64,000 bases of DNA from JACJYM01 sp965230495 (GTDB lineage: Bacteria; Bacteroidota; Bacteroidia; Chitinophagales; Saprospiraceae), in NCBI GenBank assembly GCA_965230495.1, contig OZ246004.1, forward strand, positions 2,294,001 to 2,358,000, given 5' to 3'. Positions 8,220 to 17,603 of the stretch are shown in pieces; position 1 is the stretch's first letter; each line of letters begins with the position of its first letter. A program made the position numbers and the translations under genes. A model generated the notes under the pieces. It was given only the letters and a program-made list of their open reading frames with translations, was not told the DNA's origin and ran no database searches.

Positions 8220-10070
8220 ATGAAAAATTTAATTTTCTTAGCTGCACTGTTCCTCTCCTATACCTCTCCTGCTCAGGAGAATTTTAACAAAAATACTTTC
8301 AGCGGAATAAAAAAACTGAGTACGATTAATTTATCTAATATTGAAGACCCTTATTTGGTACACTTAGAATATGTTAAATCACCGGATGCGATTGGTAATG
8401 CTTACAAGCAGCATCTAAGTCAGATTAAAGAAAATATAGCTTCCAAATACCCCAGAAAAGAACAAAAAGCCATTCAACAGAATAGAGGTTTAGTGAACCC
8501 CCCAGAGGTAGTGAATGGATTTAATCTTTCCGGAGTTCAAGTAGGAATTCCTTTGGATAATCATTTATCAATGAGTAAGGATTGGGTCGTTTCTGTTGGA
8601 AATTTTTATGTTTCAATATATTCTAAAGAAGGCAATCTTGTAAAAAACGTTGGGCTTCAATCTTTGGCTTCTGAAGCAGGTGTTTCAGCACAAGCGTTTG
8701 ATCCAAGAATTATGTATGACAGAACAAATGATAGATATGTACTGACCTTCTTAGCAGGTTTTGATAGCCAAGATACTCATATCATCGTTGGCTTTTCTGC
8801 CACTGACGACCCCACTGGTGATTGGCATTTATATGATATAACCGGAAATCCGAATCAAACTAATGAATGGACTGATTATCCAATGCTTTCTATGACGGCG
8901 TCCGATGTATTTATTACAATAAATCTATTATTGGATAACAGTACTTGGCAAGCAGGATTCGTTGAAACTATTATTTGGCAAATGGATAAATTGACTGCTT
9001 ATAATGGAGAGGATCTTAATTTAATAAGATGGGATAGCATAGAGATAGAAGGTCAAAATATTCGAAACCTGTGCCCTGTTGAAAGTGGAGATGGTCAAGA
9101 TTTACAGGAAATGCATTTTGTTTCAAATAGAAATTTTGCAGAAGAAAATGACACTTTTTTTCTAGTGAAAGTAGTTGGTTCAGTAATGGATGACGACATT
9201 GATTACATCGAAATGGATTATATCATTTCAGATACTCCTTATGGCGTTCCTCCCAATGCCAAACAATTTTTTGGATTTCTGCAGACAAATGATGCCAGGG
9301 TATTAGAAGCTTTCATTTTAAACAATGAAATACAGTTTGTGGGCAATACTAGAAATTTGGACAATAACAAGGCTGGTATTTATCATGGAATCATTAATGA
9401 CTTAAATAATCCAAATGTAGAATTGCATCACATTATAGGTGAAGAAGTCGAAATTGGTTATCCAGGTATTATATATGCTGGTGATTCAGAAGATGACCAT
9501 GACGCAATAATTGCTTTTAATCATTCTGCCAAAACGGTATTTCCCGGAATGTCAGCCCTTTATTCCGTACCTGAGCAAGGATATTCTGATATCATTAGAG
9601 TTAGAGAAGGAAATAGTCACGTAGATCTTTTGGCAAGTAAAATAGAAAGATGGGGTGATTACTACGGAACACAAAGAGATTTCGATACAAACGAATTTTG
9701 GATATCAGGTTTTTTAGGACATACCGGAGATACTAATAGGCCTTACACGGCTAGATTGAAAAAACCTGAAATTACCGTTGGAACTGAAGATTTAAAAGCT
9801 GTAGAAATAGCTACAAGCGTATATCCAAATCCAACGAATAGATCCAGAGTATCGGTTGATATCAATATTCCTGAAAATGCAGATCAAATCAAGTTAGTAC
9901 TTACAGATAATCAAGGGCAAATAGTGGATAAATTATATGATGAAGCGGTATATAAAGTTGGGAAAGTCAATTTCTCGTTTTATACTTCGGATTTGGTCAC
10001 TGGGATTTATTTTGTCAATATTTTCCTAAACAATCAACATATAAAAGCGGAAAAAATAATTGTTGATTAA
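8220..10070 (+). CDS. T9SS type A sorting domain-containing secreted protein
   Basis: 616 aa with a signal peptide (MKNLIFLAALFLSYTSPAQ). The central part (about 90-500) has repeated strand-rich segments such as RTNDRYVLTFLAGF and EWTDYPMLSMTASDV, suggestive of a beta-propeller. The last about 80 residues form a T9SS type A C-terminal domain: VYPNPTN, then DNQGQIV, then GIYFVNI and a basic end (KAEKIIVD). The protein should be exported across the outer membrane and cleaved or anchored there. The function of the body is unknown. Its stop codon abuts the stop codon of the convergent acyltransferase gene with no gap. Confidence 0.85.
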   Translation: MKNLIFLAALFLSYTSPAQENFNKNTFSGIKKLSTINLSNIEDPYLVHLEYVKSPDAIGNAYKQHLSQIKENIASKYPRKEQKAIQQNRGLVNPPEVVNGFNLSGVQVGIPLDNHLSMSKDWVVSVGNFYVSIYSKEGNLVKNVGLQSLASEAGVSAQAFDPRIMYDRTNDRYVLTFLAGFDSQDTHIIVGFSATDDPTGDWHLYDITGNPNQTNEWTDYPMLSMTASDVFITINLLLDNSTWQAGFVETIIWQMDKLTAYNGEDLNLIRWDSIEIEGQNIRNLCPVESGDGQDLQEMHFVSNRNFAEENDTFFLVKVVGSVMDDDIDYIEMDYIISDTPYGVPPNAKQFFGFLQTNDARVLEAFILNNEIQFVGNTRNLDNNKAGIYHGIINDLNNPNVELHHIIGEEVEIGYPGIIYAGDSEDDHDAIIAFNHSAKTVFPGMSALYSVPEQGYSDIIRVREGNSHVDLLASKIERWGDYYGTQRDFDTNEFWISGFLGHTGDTNRPYTARLKKPEITVGTEDLKAVEIATSVYPNPTNRSRVSVDINIPENADQIKLVLTDNQGQIVDKLYDEAVYKVGKVNFSFYTSDLVTGIYFVNIFLNNQHIKAEKIIVD

Positions 10071-10652
10071 TTATATATCCGCTCCAAAGCTATACTTAGG
10101 TATCTTACCAAGTACTCCTTCAAAGTACTTGTAGATGTAATCTAGGTCTTCTTTTTCATTATCCGAAGGATAAAAAGGTTCGCCAAAATGTACTTCTTTA
10201 TTTTGGTAATCAAACTTGACCAATACTATTGGTATTCCACTTAGTTTCGCGATATAGTAAAATCCGGACTTTAGTTTTTTAACCTTTTTTCTTGTGCCTT
10301 CCGGAGCAATAGCTATCGATACTTTCTCACGTCTACCAATCTCTTCAACCACAGAGTCCACAAAATTAGTACTCTTTTTCCTGTTCACCGGTATACCTCC
10401 TAACGCTTTAAAAAACCATCCATACGGCCATTTAAACAAGCTGCTTTTGGCAACATATTGTACTTCAAATTTGTGGGCCAATCGTGTCGCTATACCCAAA
10501 ATAAAATCCCAATTACTCGTATGCGGAACTACAGCAAATATTTTCTTATTTAAATGTCTTGGAATCACTCCGGTAACTCTAAAACCCCAAATTTTCAAAA
10601 CAACTTTACCTAGTAGTCTAAACATAAATAAATAATATATCTTTACTGACAT
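10071..10652 (-). CDS. PlsC-like 1-acylglycerol-3-phosphate acyltransferase family protein
   Basis: About 193 aa. It carries the acyltransferase block I as HTSNWDF (the H-x4-D catalytic pair) and block III as APEGTRKK. The block order and short length match PlsC/LPLAT-family proteins that transfer acyl chains to lysophospholipids at the inner membrane. Many Bacteroidota have a stand-alone copy of this short form. I use the ATG at 10652; an in-frame TTG lies two codons earlier. It is divergent from the K+ channel gene with only about 30 bp between the starts. Confidence 0.85.
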   Translation of the reverse strand: MSVKIYYLFMFRLLGKVVLKIWGFRVTGVIPRHLNKKIFAVVPHTSNWDFILGIATRLAHKFEVQYVAKSSLFKWPYGWFFKALGGIPVNRKKSTNFVDSVVEEIGRREKVSIAIAPEGTRKKVKKLKSGFYYIAKLSGIPIVLVKFDYQNKEVHFGEPFYPSDNEKEDLDYIYKYFEGVLGKIPKYSFGADI

Positions 10653-10683
10653 CGTCAATTAACAGTAAATATCGTGTATTAAC

Positions 10684-11652
10684 ATGGAAAAAGGCTTTTT
10701 TAAAAATCTTAAATTTCAAAATTTAGTACCACCAATGGACAATACCCAGAAAGAGAGGTATGACATAGGCTTTGGATTTAAGTTTAGCAATAAAAGGCGT
10801 TTGGTAAATGATGACGGTAGTTTTAATATAACAAAAACAGGTAAAGGAAGTTTACACCTCTATGAATGGCTCGTAGAGATGAGTTGGACAAAGTTTTTTC
10901 TCCTTTTAGTAGTCATGTACATTGTTGTCAATTCCATTTTTGGACTTTTATTTATGTGGGCCGGAATTGATACTTTAGAAGGAATAAGATCAGGTCCGTG
11001 GTATTACGAATTTGGCCAATGTTTCTTTTTTAGTATCCAAACTTTTACTACTGTCGGATATGGAATTGTAGGACCTATCGGTTTTTGGGCTAATTTATTG
11101 GCAGCATCTAATGCATTTTTAGGGTTACTGGCTTTTGCTCTAGCTACTGGTTTGTTTTTCGCCAGATTTTCAAAAGCACGGTCATCTATTAAATTCAGCA
11201 AAAATGTTATTCTTACTCCTTTTGGAAATGAATTCAAGTCGATACAACTAAGGATAATTAATACATCAAATGTAAAAATGACAGATATGCAAGCCCGTAT
11301 GTTACTTACATGGCTTGATGAAGAAAAAGGTAAATACAAAAGAAAATTTGAAAGATTAGAGTTGTTTATTGATTCGATTTATTTATTTCCCCTCAATTGG
11401 ACCATAGTACACGTCATTGACAAGGATAGTCCTCTCTTCAATAAATCCATAGAATGGTTAAAGGATCATTTCGCTGAACTTATCATTATTGTTAAGGGTT
11501 TTGATGACAATTATTCACAATTTATAACTGATTATCGAGGTTATGATCTAGCAGAAGTAAAAGAGAATTATAAGTTCGAAACCATGTATCAAGTTTCTGA
11601 AAGAAACACTGCCCTCAATCTTGATAAGTTAGATGATCTAGAAAAAATTTAA
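10684..11652 (+). CDS. Inward-rectifier potassium channel (KirBac type)
   Basis: 322 aa. Two transmembrane helices (about 76-102 and 137-160) flank a pore loop with the K+ selectivity filter TVGYG near residue 122. The C-terminal half (from about 175) is the immunoglobulin-like cytoplasmic domain typical of Kir channels, with RLELFIDSIYLFPLNWT matching the family core. The N-terminal slide helix region precedes TM1. It should conduct K+ across the inner membrane; ligands are unknown. It is followed after 59 bp by an ECF sigma gene. Confidence 0.95.
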   Translation: MEKGFFKNLKFQNLVPPMDNTQKERYDIGFGFKFSNKRRLVNDDGSFNITKTGKGSLHLYEWLVEMSWTKFFLLLVVMYIVVNSIFGLLFMWAGIDTLEGIRSGPWYYEFGQCFFFSIQTFTTVGYGIVGPIGFWANLLAASNAFLGLLAFALATGLFFARFSKARSSIKFSKNVILTPFGNEFKSIQLRIINTSNVKMTDMQARMLLTWLDEEKGKYKRKFERLELFIDSIYLFPLNWTIVHVIDKDSPLFNKSIEWLKDHFAELIIIVKGFDDNYSQFITDYRGYDLAEVKENYKFETMYQVSERNTALNLDKLDDLEKI

Positions 11653-11711
11653 TCGAACATTAAACCTTTTGAAATAAAGACGGTCAAAAGATCATCAATA
11701 CAATTAAATAA

Positions 11712-12263
11712 ATGGTTGATGATAAAATAATTTTGGAACTGGTATCGGACCCTAAAAGCATAGAAAGAGGTTTTAGATTATTAATGTCTGAATATCAGGA
11801 AAGATTGTACTGGCATATTCGTCGTATCGTAGATATTCACGAAGACGCTGATGACGTTCTACAAAATACTTTTATAAAAGTGTTTAAGTATATCAAATCT
11901 TTTAAGGGTGATAGCACTTTATATACTTGGATTCATAGAATTGCGACCAATGAATCGCTTGATCATTTAAAGAGAAGAAACAAAGCGATTAAGGCTACGA
12001 ATGGAGAAGACGGCTTACAACATCTTACCGCCAAGTTAATCTCTGATCCCTATTTTGATGAACACCATGCTAATCTTCAACTTGCCTTAGGAATTGCCTC
12101 ATTGCCTGAAAGACAAAAAGTGGTTTTCAATATGAGATACTACCAAGAAATGAGCTATGCTCAAATTTCGGAAATATTGGATACCTCAATAGGAAGTTTG
12201 AAAGCCAGTTATCATCATGCCGTCCATAAATTGGAGAATTACCTTAAATCAAAATCTATTTAA
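11712..12263 (+). CDS. ECF-family RNA polymerase sigma factor
   Basis: 183 aa. The sigma-70 region 2 signature is ADDVLQNTFIKVFKYIKSF, with YTWIHRIATNESLDHLK after it. Region 4 (about 130-180) is LPERQKVVFNMRYYQEMSY followed by an HTH, GSLKASYHHAVHKLE. It redirects RNA polymerase to a stress or envelope regulon. The next gene begins one base after its stop and encodes a membrane protein probably acting as anti-sigma factor; a Spy-like periplasmic protein follows. This three-gene module is common in Bacteroidota. Confidence 0.95.
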   Translation: MVDDKIILELVSDPKSIERGFRLLMSEYQERLYWHIRRIVDIHEDADDVLQNTFIKVFKYIKSFKGDSTLYTWIHRIATNESLDHLKRRNKAIKATNGEDGLQHLTAKLISDPYFDEHHANLQLALGIASLPERQKVVFNMRYYQEMSYAQISEILDTSIGSLKASYHHAVHKLENYLKSKSI

Positions 12264-12264
12264 A

Positions 12265-12777
12265 ATGAAAGATGAAATATATAAGGAATTAAAAGAACTA
12301 TCTCCCTGGTTATCCGAAAAACTAAGAAATGATGGGTTTCATATTGATAGTCACTATTTCGAAACATTAAATACTAATATTTCTAATAATCTAGGATTAG
12401 AAAAAGATGAAAGCCTTAAATCTAATTATTTTGAAACGCTACAAAATCAAATCATTAACAAAGTAATTCCCAAAAAGGTAAACAATGTGTTCCATTTAAA
12501 AAGATGGGTTGTGGCCGCAAGCTTTGTTATTATTGCCGCCTGTATGGGTTGGTTTCTTATCAATCAAGAGGACAAAACATACGCTTCTAATGAGCACATA
12601 GATGAAGATGAAATAATCGAATACTATGAAGATGATTTATCGATAAGTGATCTGGCTTCTTTAATGTCAGATCAGGACCTAGAAGAAGATTTTTTAACCA
12701 CTGATATTTATCAAGATGATATTGATGAAGTGCTAGATTATATGATAGATGACGATAACATTAATTTAATTTATTAA
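12265..12777 (+). CDS. Single-pass membrane protein, probable anti-sigma factor
   Basis: 170 aa from the ATG at 12265, one base after the sigma stop codon. An upstream in-frame ATG at 12217 lies inside the sigma gene and is less likely. There is a cytoplasmic N-terminal half, one transmembrane segment (RWVVAASFVIIAACMGWFLI, about residues 78-97) and a very acidic C-terminal tail rich in Asp/Glu/Ile. No named anti-sigma domain is visible. The role is inferred from position and topology. Confidence 0.65.
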   Translation: MKDEIYKELKELSPWLSEKLRNDGFHIDSHYFETLNTNISNNLGLEKDESLKSNYFETLQNQIINKVIPKKVNNVFHLKRWVVAASFVIIAACMGWFLINQEDKTYASNEHIDEDEIIEYYEDDLSISDLASLMSDQDLEEDFLTTDIYQDDIDEVLDYMIDDDNINLIY

Positions 12778-12791
12778 GCAATAAACACTAT

Positions 12792-13235
12792 ATGAGAATA
12801 ACACAAATTTTTATGCTGCTGATCTTTTTTTACTCTGCTCAAGCTCAAAACGAGCAAAATATTGAGGAAAAAATAGAAGCTAAGAAAATAGCCTTTATAA
12901 CCACTGAGCTTGATCTAACATCCGAAGAGGCTCAAGACTTTTGGCCTATTTATAATAGCTTATCTAATGAATTGAAGGAAGCGAAGTCTGACAGAAAACA
13001 TAAGAAAAATGAAAATTTCGAACACCTATCAGATAGTGAAGCTATTTCTTTATTAAATGAGCACATTGAAACTCAGGAGAGAGAATTAGCTATTAAGAAG
13101 AAATATACGGATCAATTTCTTCAGGTACTTCCACCACAGAAAGTCTTACAACTTTATAGCTTAGAAAGAGCTTTCAAATCTAGAATGATAAATTCACTTA
13201 AAAAGCGGATGAGAAATAGAAATAGACGAAATTAA
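12792..13235 (+). CDS. Spy/CpxP-like periplasmic sensor of the ECF module
   Basis: 147 aa with a signal peptide (MRITQIFMLLIFFYSAQAQ), then an all-helical, highly charged body. The segment LDLTSEEAQDFWPIYNSL is the LTxxQ-like motif of Spy/CpxP relatives that Bacteroidota annotations call sensors of ECF-type sigma factors. The C-terminus is very basic (KSRMINSLKKRMRNRNRRN). It lies 14 bp after the putative anti-sigma gene and closes the operon, since a terminator follows. It probably reports envelope stress to the sigma/anti-sigma pair; this is inference. Confidence 0.75.
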   Translation: MRITQIFMLLIFFYSAQAQNEQNIEEKIEAKKIAFITTELDLTSEEAQDFWPIYNSLSNELKEAKSDRKHKKNENFEHLSDSEAISLLNEHIETQERELAIKKKYTDQFLQVLPPQKVLQLYSLERAFKSRMINSLKKRMRNRNRRN

Positions 13236-13245
13236 GTTTGTTCAA

Positions 13246-13274
13246 GGGCCTTATCATGAATAAGGCCTTTTTTA
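13246..13274 (+). terminator. Terminator of the sigma operon
   Basis: Perfect 8-bp stem GGCCTTAT/ATAAGGCC with a 5-nt loop, followed by six T on the plus strand. It overlaps the 3' end of the convergent DksA-like gene. Confidence 0.85.
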
Positions 13275-13610
13275 TCTTCTACCTGCACATCTCACACAAG
13301 CATTACTTTCAGGCATAAACATTAATCTCGCTTCCTGAATATCATTTTTACATACTGAACATTTACCAAAATCCGGGTGATCAATTTTCGATAGAGCTAT
13401 TTTCAATTTAGACACTTTTCGTTCTTTGTTTCTAATAGCTGCATCAACAACTCCTTTATTATTAATTGCGTCCATTCTACTTACCCTTCCTATAGCATTT
13501 TCGGGAGTAATCGGTTCTGCCATTGATCTCATCTTCTTTAATTCTGCTTCATGAGATTTGATCATTCCTTTGATCTTAATAGCGATGGATTCTTTTTTGC
13601 TACTATCCAT
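13272..13610 (-). CDS. TraR/DksA-family C4 zinc-finger protein
   Basis: 112 aa. The C-terminal zinc finger reads CSVCKNDIQEARLMFMPES then CVRC, the C-x2-C/C-x2-C arrangement of DksA/TraR proteins. The N-terminal helices are short and charged, so it lacks the full coiled-coil length of E. coli DksA (151 aa). Proteins of this type bind the RNA polymerase secondary channel; whether this short form does so is unknown. Single gene, convergent with the sigma operon. Confidence 0.85.
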   Translation of the reverse strand: MDSSKKESIAIKIKGMIKSHEAELKKMRSMAEPITPENAIGRVSRMDAINNKGVVDAAIRNKERKVSKLKIALSKIDHPDFGKCSVCKNDIQEARLMFMPESNACVRCAGRR

Positions 13611-13675
13611 AAAAATTAATTAAAAAAAATCACTTTAATATAATCATTCTTGTTGACTCCAACGTTAGATAAACT

Positions 13676-14581
13676 ATGAGAGTAGTTTTATTATTCCTTT
13701 TGATTTCATTCATTGGCGGACCAAGTATCGGCCAAGTCTTCAAATACCCATATTTTTATATTAAAGGGACCAAAGAGGATAAGTTTGATGGCATGTATGG
13801 CTATTATTACAAATCCAAAAGAACTAAAAATCAAGAACTTCATATTGGATTGGACACATGGAAAAATAATATAGTTCAGCAGCTAAAAGCTCAGCCAATA
13901 GAGAGACAAAATCTACTGATTTATGTGCACGGTCTTTGGGCCGATAATGAAGTAAGCTTTACACATATTCTAGAGAAGATGGATGAAAATATCTACTCCA
14001 AGGACATAAACCCGTTTGGTGTTACCATTTCTTTTAAATGGCAAGCCACACTTCATTATGATACTAACGTTCAAATCACACAATCAAAAGGTCAAATCTT
14101 TGCAGATGTATATCTGGATTTAATTGACGAGCTAAAGTGTGAATTTCCAGATATCAGAATTGCATTCTTGTGTCATTCTATGGGTAACAGGGTCTTTGAA
14201 ACTATGCTTCAAACCTTCCGACAACAAAAAACTGACCCTCAAATAAATCTGTTGATCATGGCAGCACCAGATGTTCATTACAATGTTTTTAAAGAAAATA
14301 ACTCTCTGGAAGACATCTGTGATTTTGTAGATAAAGTCTATGTTTATCATCACGAAAATGATACTACCTTAGGATTTTCTTCCCAATTAAACGGAATACC
14401 TCGACTAGGCAAAGTTTCAAGTGTGGATACCTCTGCTTTTTACTGCAATAATATTGTCTTTCGAAATGTACTTGGTGTAAATGACAATGAAGACTTATCA
14501 GGTAAAATCACGAATCATAGATACTTTTATAGCAGCCCAACGATTAGAAACGAGATATTGGAGTGGTTAACCATCTATTAA
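13676..14581 (+). CDS. Secreted alpha/beta hydrolase
   Basis: 301 aa with a signal peptide (MRVVLLFLLISFIGGPSIGQ). LLIYVHGLWADN gives the oxyanion-hole strand, and FLCHSMGNRVFET is the nucleophile elbow (H-S-M-G-N) of the alpha/beta hydrolase fold. It resembles DUF900-type esterases. A candidate acid is in MAAPDV and the catalytic His is probably in the C-terminal NHRYFYS. Substrate unknown; likely periplasmic. Confidence 0.8.
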   Translation: MRVVLLFLLISFIGGPSIGQVFKYPYFYIKGTKEDKFDGMYGYYYKSKRTKNQELHIGLDTWKNNIVQQLKAQPIERQNLLIYVHGLWADNEVSFTHILEKMDENIYSKDINPFGVTISFKWQATLHYDTNVQITQSKGQIFADVYLDLIDELKCEFPDIRIAFLCHSMGNRVFETMLQTFRQQKTDPQINLLIMAAPDVHYNVFKENNSLEDICDFVDKVYVYHHENDTTLGFSSQLNGIPRLGKVSSVDTSAFYCNNIVFRNVLGVNDNEDLSGKITNHRYFYSSPTIRNEILEWLTIY

Positions 14582-14615
14582 ATTTGAAACGATCCTAATA
14601 TAAGTTTCATTTCCT

Positions 14616-14623
14616 TATTTTTG
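14616..14623 (+). promoter_or_regulatory. Possible -7 element TATTTTTG
   Basis: Matches TAnnTTTG 26 nt before the start of the glutamate-synthase-like gene, but the nearest TTTG (14583-14586) is 29 bp upstream, too far for a standard -33. Confidence 0.3.
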
Positions 14624-14649
14624 ATTTTATAAATACAAATCAATAAACG

Positions 14650-16272
14650 ATGAGGTTTTTTATTGGCTTTCTGGGTATAATCTTTCTGATAGGCAGTATC
14701 TGGCTGGGATATTTATTTTCTCCTTGGTGGTATCTGTTATTAATAGTTATTATTCCTTTGGTATTAATAGTTTTTTATGACATGTTTCAAACCAAACATG
14801 CTATCACACGAAACTTCCCCTTAATAGGAAGAAGTAGATATATTGCAGAATGGTTAAGGCCCAAATTATATCAATATTTTATAGAGCCCGATTATGACGG
14901 TCGTCCGTTTTCTAGATTGTTTCGAGATGTGATTTATCAAAGAGCAAAAAATGTAGCAGATACTACTCCATTTGGAACACAACTCAATGTTTATGATGAT
15001 GGTTACGAGTGGATGGGCCATAGTATCGGAGCTCTGGATGCCCACAATCTAAATCATGACCCCCGAGTACTAATAGGTGGAAAAGATTGTAAAAAGCCAT
15101 ATAGTGCTAGTGTTTTAAATGTTTCGGCAATGAGTTTTGGTTCACTTAGCAGTGCTGCCGTCCTTGCATTGAATGGCGGTGCTGCAAAAGGAGGGTTTGC
15201 TCACAATACGGGAGAAGGGGGAATTGCCCCATATCACAACCATCACGGAGGTGACCTCATATATCAAATAGGTACAGGTTATTTTGGGTGTAGAGATAAA
15301 GACGGAAATTTTGATGACAAACTTTTTGCTGAAAGGACTGCTAATGATAATGTCAAAATGATAGAAATAAAATTATCACAAGGAGCTAAGCCGGGCCATG
15401 GTGGTATTCTGCCTGCAAAAAAAGCAACTCCTGAGATAGCTAAAATCAGAAATATTGAACCTCATAAAGCGGTGCATTCTCCTCCCTATCACAAAGCCTT
15501 CAACACTCCCAGGGGCTTACTTGATTTTATAAAAAAATGTAAGAATTTATCAGGTGGTAAGCCTGTGGGTTTTAAACTTTGCATTGGAAGAAAACATGAA
15601 TTTATAGCCATATGCAAAGCCATGATTGAAACAGGTATTAAACCCGACTTTATTGCTGTAGATGGTGGTGAAGGTGGCACCGGGGCAGCACCATTAGAAT
15701 TTAGTAACTCTGTAGGAATGCCACTTCGTGAAGGATTAACATTCGTTTATGATACCTTAATAGGTTTTGATATAAAAAAAGATATTCAAATAATTGCTGC
15801 TGGTAAAGTTTCTACTGGCTTTCATATTTTCAGAGCCATTTCTTTAGGAGCAGACTTATGTTATTCTGCAAGGGCAATGATGATGGCGGTGGGTTGCATT
15901 CAAGCGTTGGAATGTAATAAAAACACCTGCCCAACCGGTGTAGCCACTCAAGATCCTAAATTGATAAAAGGTTTAGTGGTAAGTGATAAAAAAGAGCGGG
16001 TATATCATTATCATCAAGAAACTGTAAAGAGTTTTGTAGAATTAATGGCCTCTGCCGGAATTAAACATCTAGATGAAATCACTAGAGCACATATTACAAA
16101 AAGAGGTCCTCTTAATGATAGCAAGAGTTATGTAGAAATATTTCCTTACATTACTGAAGGTTGCCTACTAGGTAAAGAAACTGTTCCTACTTCCTGGATG
16201 CATCATTGGAGTATTGCAACATCCAAAAGTTTTTCTCCTAAATATGAGTCTGTATATATAGAAGAAGATTAA
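14650..16272 (+). CDS. FMN-binding glutamate synthase family protein
   Basis: 540 aa. Two N-terminal transmembrane segments (about 2-22 and 26-46) are followed by the glutamate synthase central/FMN barrel. Visible signatures are NVSAMSFGSLSSAAV, HNTGEGGIAPYH, the lysine-rich GAKPGHGGILP, DGGEGGTGAAP and the cysteine cluster region CNKNTCPTGVATQDP. It lacks the N-terminal glutamine amidotransferase domain of GltB, so it is a stand-alone ferredoxin-type synthase domain, membrane-tethered. The reaction is probably an FMN/Fe-S-dependent amino-transfer or oxidoreduction; its true substrate in this subfamily is unknown. Confidence 0.9.
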   Translation: MRFFIGFLGIIFLIGSIWLGYLFSPWWYLLLIVIIPLVLIVFYDMFQTKHAITRNFPLIGRSRYIAEWLRPKLYQYFIEPDYDGRPFSRLFRDVIYQRAKNVADTTPFGTQLNVYDDGYEWMGHSIGALDAHNLNHDPRVLIGGKDCKKPYSASVLNVSAMSFGSLSSAAVLALNGGAAKGGFAHNTGEGGIAPYHNHHGGDLIYQIGTGYFGCRDKDGNFDDKLFAERTANDNVKMIEIKLSQGAKPGHGGILPAKKATPEIAKIRNIEPHKAVHSPPYHKAFNTPRGLLDFIKKCKNLSGGKPVGFKLCIGRKHEFIAICKAMIETGIKPDFIAVDGGEGGTGAAPLEFSNSVGMPLREGLTFVYDTLIGFDIKKDIQIIAAGKVSTGFHIFRAISLGADLCYSARAMMMAVGCIQALECNKNTCPTGVATQDPKLIKGLVVSDKKERVYHYHQETVKSFVELMASAGIKHLDEITRAHITKRGPLNDSKSYVEIFPYITEGCLLGKETVPTSWMHHWSIATSKSFSPKYESVYIEED

Positions 16273-16321
16273 TTGATTAAAAAGTATTCTAAAAAGATTC
16301 TGGAAAATCTTGGTATCCTCC

Positions 16322-16462
16322 TTACGAAGGATACGCAATAAGTAAAAAACTGAGTAATGCCGTGAGCAAGCCCATAGCAAGGATAAATCTTCCATCCTTG
16401 ATGGGCAGTTGTTCATCATTTTGATAAAACATGAGTATTTGGTTTTGAGTTTCGATAATCAT
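16322..16462 (-). CDS. Possible 46-aa membrane miniprotein
   Basis: An open frame from ATG at 16462 to TAA at 16322 encodes a short polar N-terminus followed by one hydrophobic helix (FILAMGLLTALLSFLLIAY, residues 26-44). The composition is protein-like and a -7-type TACTTTTG lies upstream on the same strand. Against it: no homologue is known to me and the frame is short. Listed as a candidate only. Confidence 0.35.
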   Translation of the reverse strand: MIIETQNQILMFYQNDEQLPIKDGRFILAMGLLTALLSFLLIAYPS

Positions 16463-16748
16463 ATTTCACAACTTTTTGTGTACAACTCTTAGTATGCCAA
16501 AACGATGCCATCAGGATTTTTACTAATATGACATGTACTATATTAACATCTAACCAAATTACATAAGTTGAAACATTATGGATCGACAAAAGTATAACAC
16601 ACTAAAAATCAATACATTTAACATGCCTTACATAATTTATATTCCTAATGGGATAATTATTCAATATTTCTAAAATACCCTAAAAGGTATAAAATAATAA
16701 AAATTGATAATGTCATTATATTTACTTACAGAATAAGAATGTATAAAT
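16463..16748. other. AT-rich intergenic stretch
   Basis: Between the candidate miniprotein and the DUF2905 gene I see no other open frame with coding character. It holds a minus-strand TACTTTTG element (16587-16594) and, near 16709-16716, TATATTTA on the plus strand as a possible -7 of the DUF2905 gene. Confidence 0.4.
16587..16594 (-). promoter_or_regulatory. -7-like TACTTTTG on the minus strand
   Basis: Exact TAnnTTTG on the minus strand, about 125 nt upstream of the candidate miniprotein start. No TTTG sits at the ideal -33 distance. Confidence 0.25.
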
Positions 16749-16976
16749 ATGACTTCGGAAATAGGTAAGTGGATTATAATTGTAGCTCTCGGATTACTTG
16801 TGATAGGAATACTCATTTACTTTTTCCATGACAAGCTAGGCTGGATAGGCAATCTACCAGGAGATATTAAAATAGAAAGAGAGAACTTTAACTTTTATAT
16901 GCCCATTACTACCTTGATTATTGCTAATCTTCTATTAGTAGGTCTTATTCGCGTCATCAGACAGTTCTTGAATTGA
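16749..16976 (+). CDS. DUF2905 family small membrane protein
   Basis: 75 aa with two transmembrane helices (about 7-26 and 52-71) flanking the conserved hairpin LGWIGNLPGDIKIERENFNFYMP, the DUF2905 signature (listed here in part: GNLPGDIKIERENF). Function is unknown in the family. Its stop is one base from the stop of the convergent queE gene. Confidence 0.88.
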   Translation: MTSEIGKWIIIVALGLLVIGILIYFFHDKLGWIGNLPGDIKIERENFNFYMPITTLIIANLLLVGLIRVIRQFLN

Positions 16977-16977
16977 A

Positions 16978-17601
16978 TTACTTTATACCCAACAATTTGT
17001 GCGTTTGTAGACTAAGTTTCCATTTGGGGTTCTCTAAGCAGTAATTAACCGTCAAACTTTGATTGGTATCAGTATTATTATCGTCTAATGGTTGCAAATA
17101 AAAATGATCAAAATTTAGATGTTCGAAGTCCTTAGGATGATTCTCTTGCTGAGGAAATACCAACTTCAATTCATTTCCTCTCGTAAGAACCAATTCTGCA
17201 TCTGCTTTTGGACTTACTGTAACCCAATCAACTTCTGGCAGCTCTAAGGTACCATTTGTCTCAACAGATATATAAATGCCTTTAGTCCTTAATGATTTCA
17301 CCAACTCTTTGTCCATTTGAAGAGCAGGCTCCCCACCAGTAAAAACTACAAAAGGAAGTTCATTACTCATAGGCCACAATTCAAAAATCTTTTCGATTAA
17401 CCTATTGATTTCGTACTTGCCTCCATTTTCCCCATCCATACCCCAAAAATCCGTATCACAAAATTTACACATGGCATGTTCTCTGTCTTTTTCCAGTCCC
17501 GACCATAGATTACATCCTGAGAATCTGCAAAAAACTGCAGGTCTTCCAGTGTGATATCCTTCACCCTGAATTGTATAATAAATCTCTTTGAACTTATACA
17601 A
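16978..17601 (-). CDS. queE: 7-carboxy-7-deazaguanine synthase (radical SAM)
   Basis: 207 aa. It converts 6-carboxytetrahydropterin to 7-carboxy-7-deazaguanine in queuosine/preQ0 synthesis. YYTIQGEGYHTGRPAVFCRF is the substrate-binding N-terminus. The iron-sulfur cluster motif is the atypical C-x14-C-x2-C form: C in FSGCNLWSG, then CKFCDTDF, as in Burkholderia-type QueE rather than the classical C-x3-C-x2-C. VVFTGGEPALQ is the GGEP motif for SAM binding. It begins 2 bp after ridA. No queC, queD or queF gene is adjacent. Confidence 0.95.
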   Translation of the reverse strand: MYKFKEIYYTIQGEGYHTGRPAVFCRFSGCNLWSGLEKDREHAMCKFCDTDFWGMDGENGGKYEINRLIEKIFELWPMSNELPFVVFTGGEPALQMDKELVKSLRTKGIYISVETNGTLELPEVDWVTVSPKADAELVLTRGNELKLVFPQQENHPKDFEHLNFDHFYLQPLDDNNTDTNQSLTVNYCLENPKWKLSLQTHKLLGIK

Positions 17602-17603
17602 AA

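Noticed and set aside
16168..16419. An 83-aa minus-strand frame overlapping the end of the glutamate-synthase-like gene
   Set aside because: It overlaps clear coding sequence; the 46-aa frame in a different register of the same region is more protein-like.
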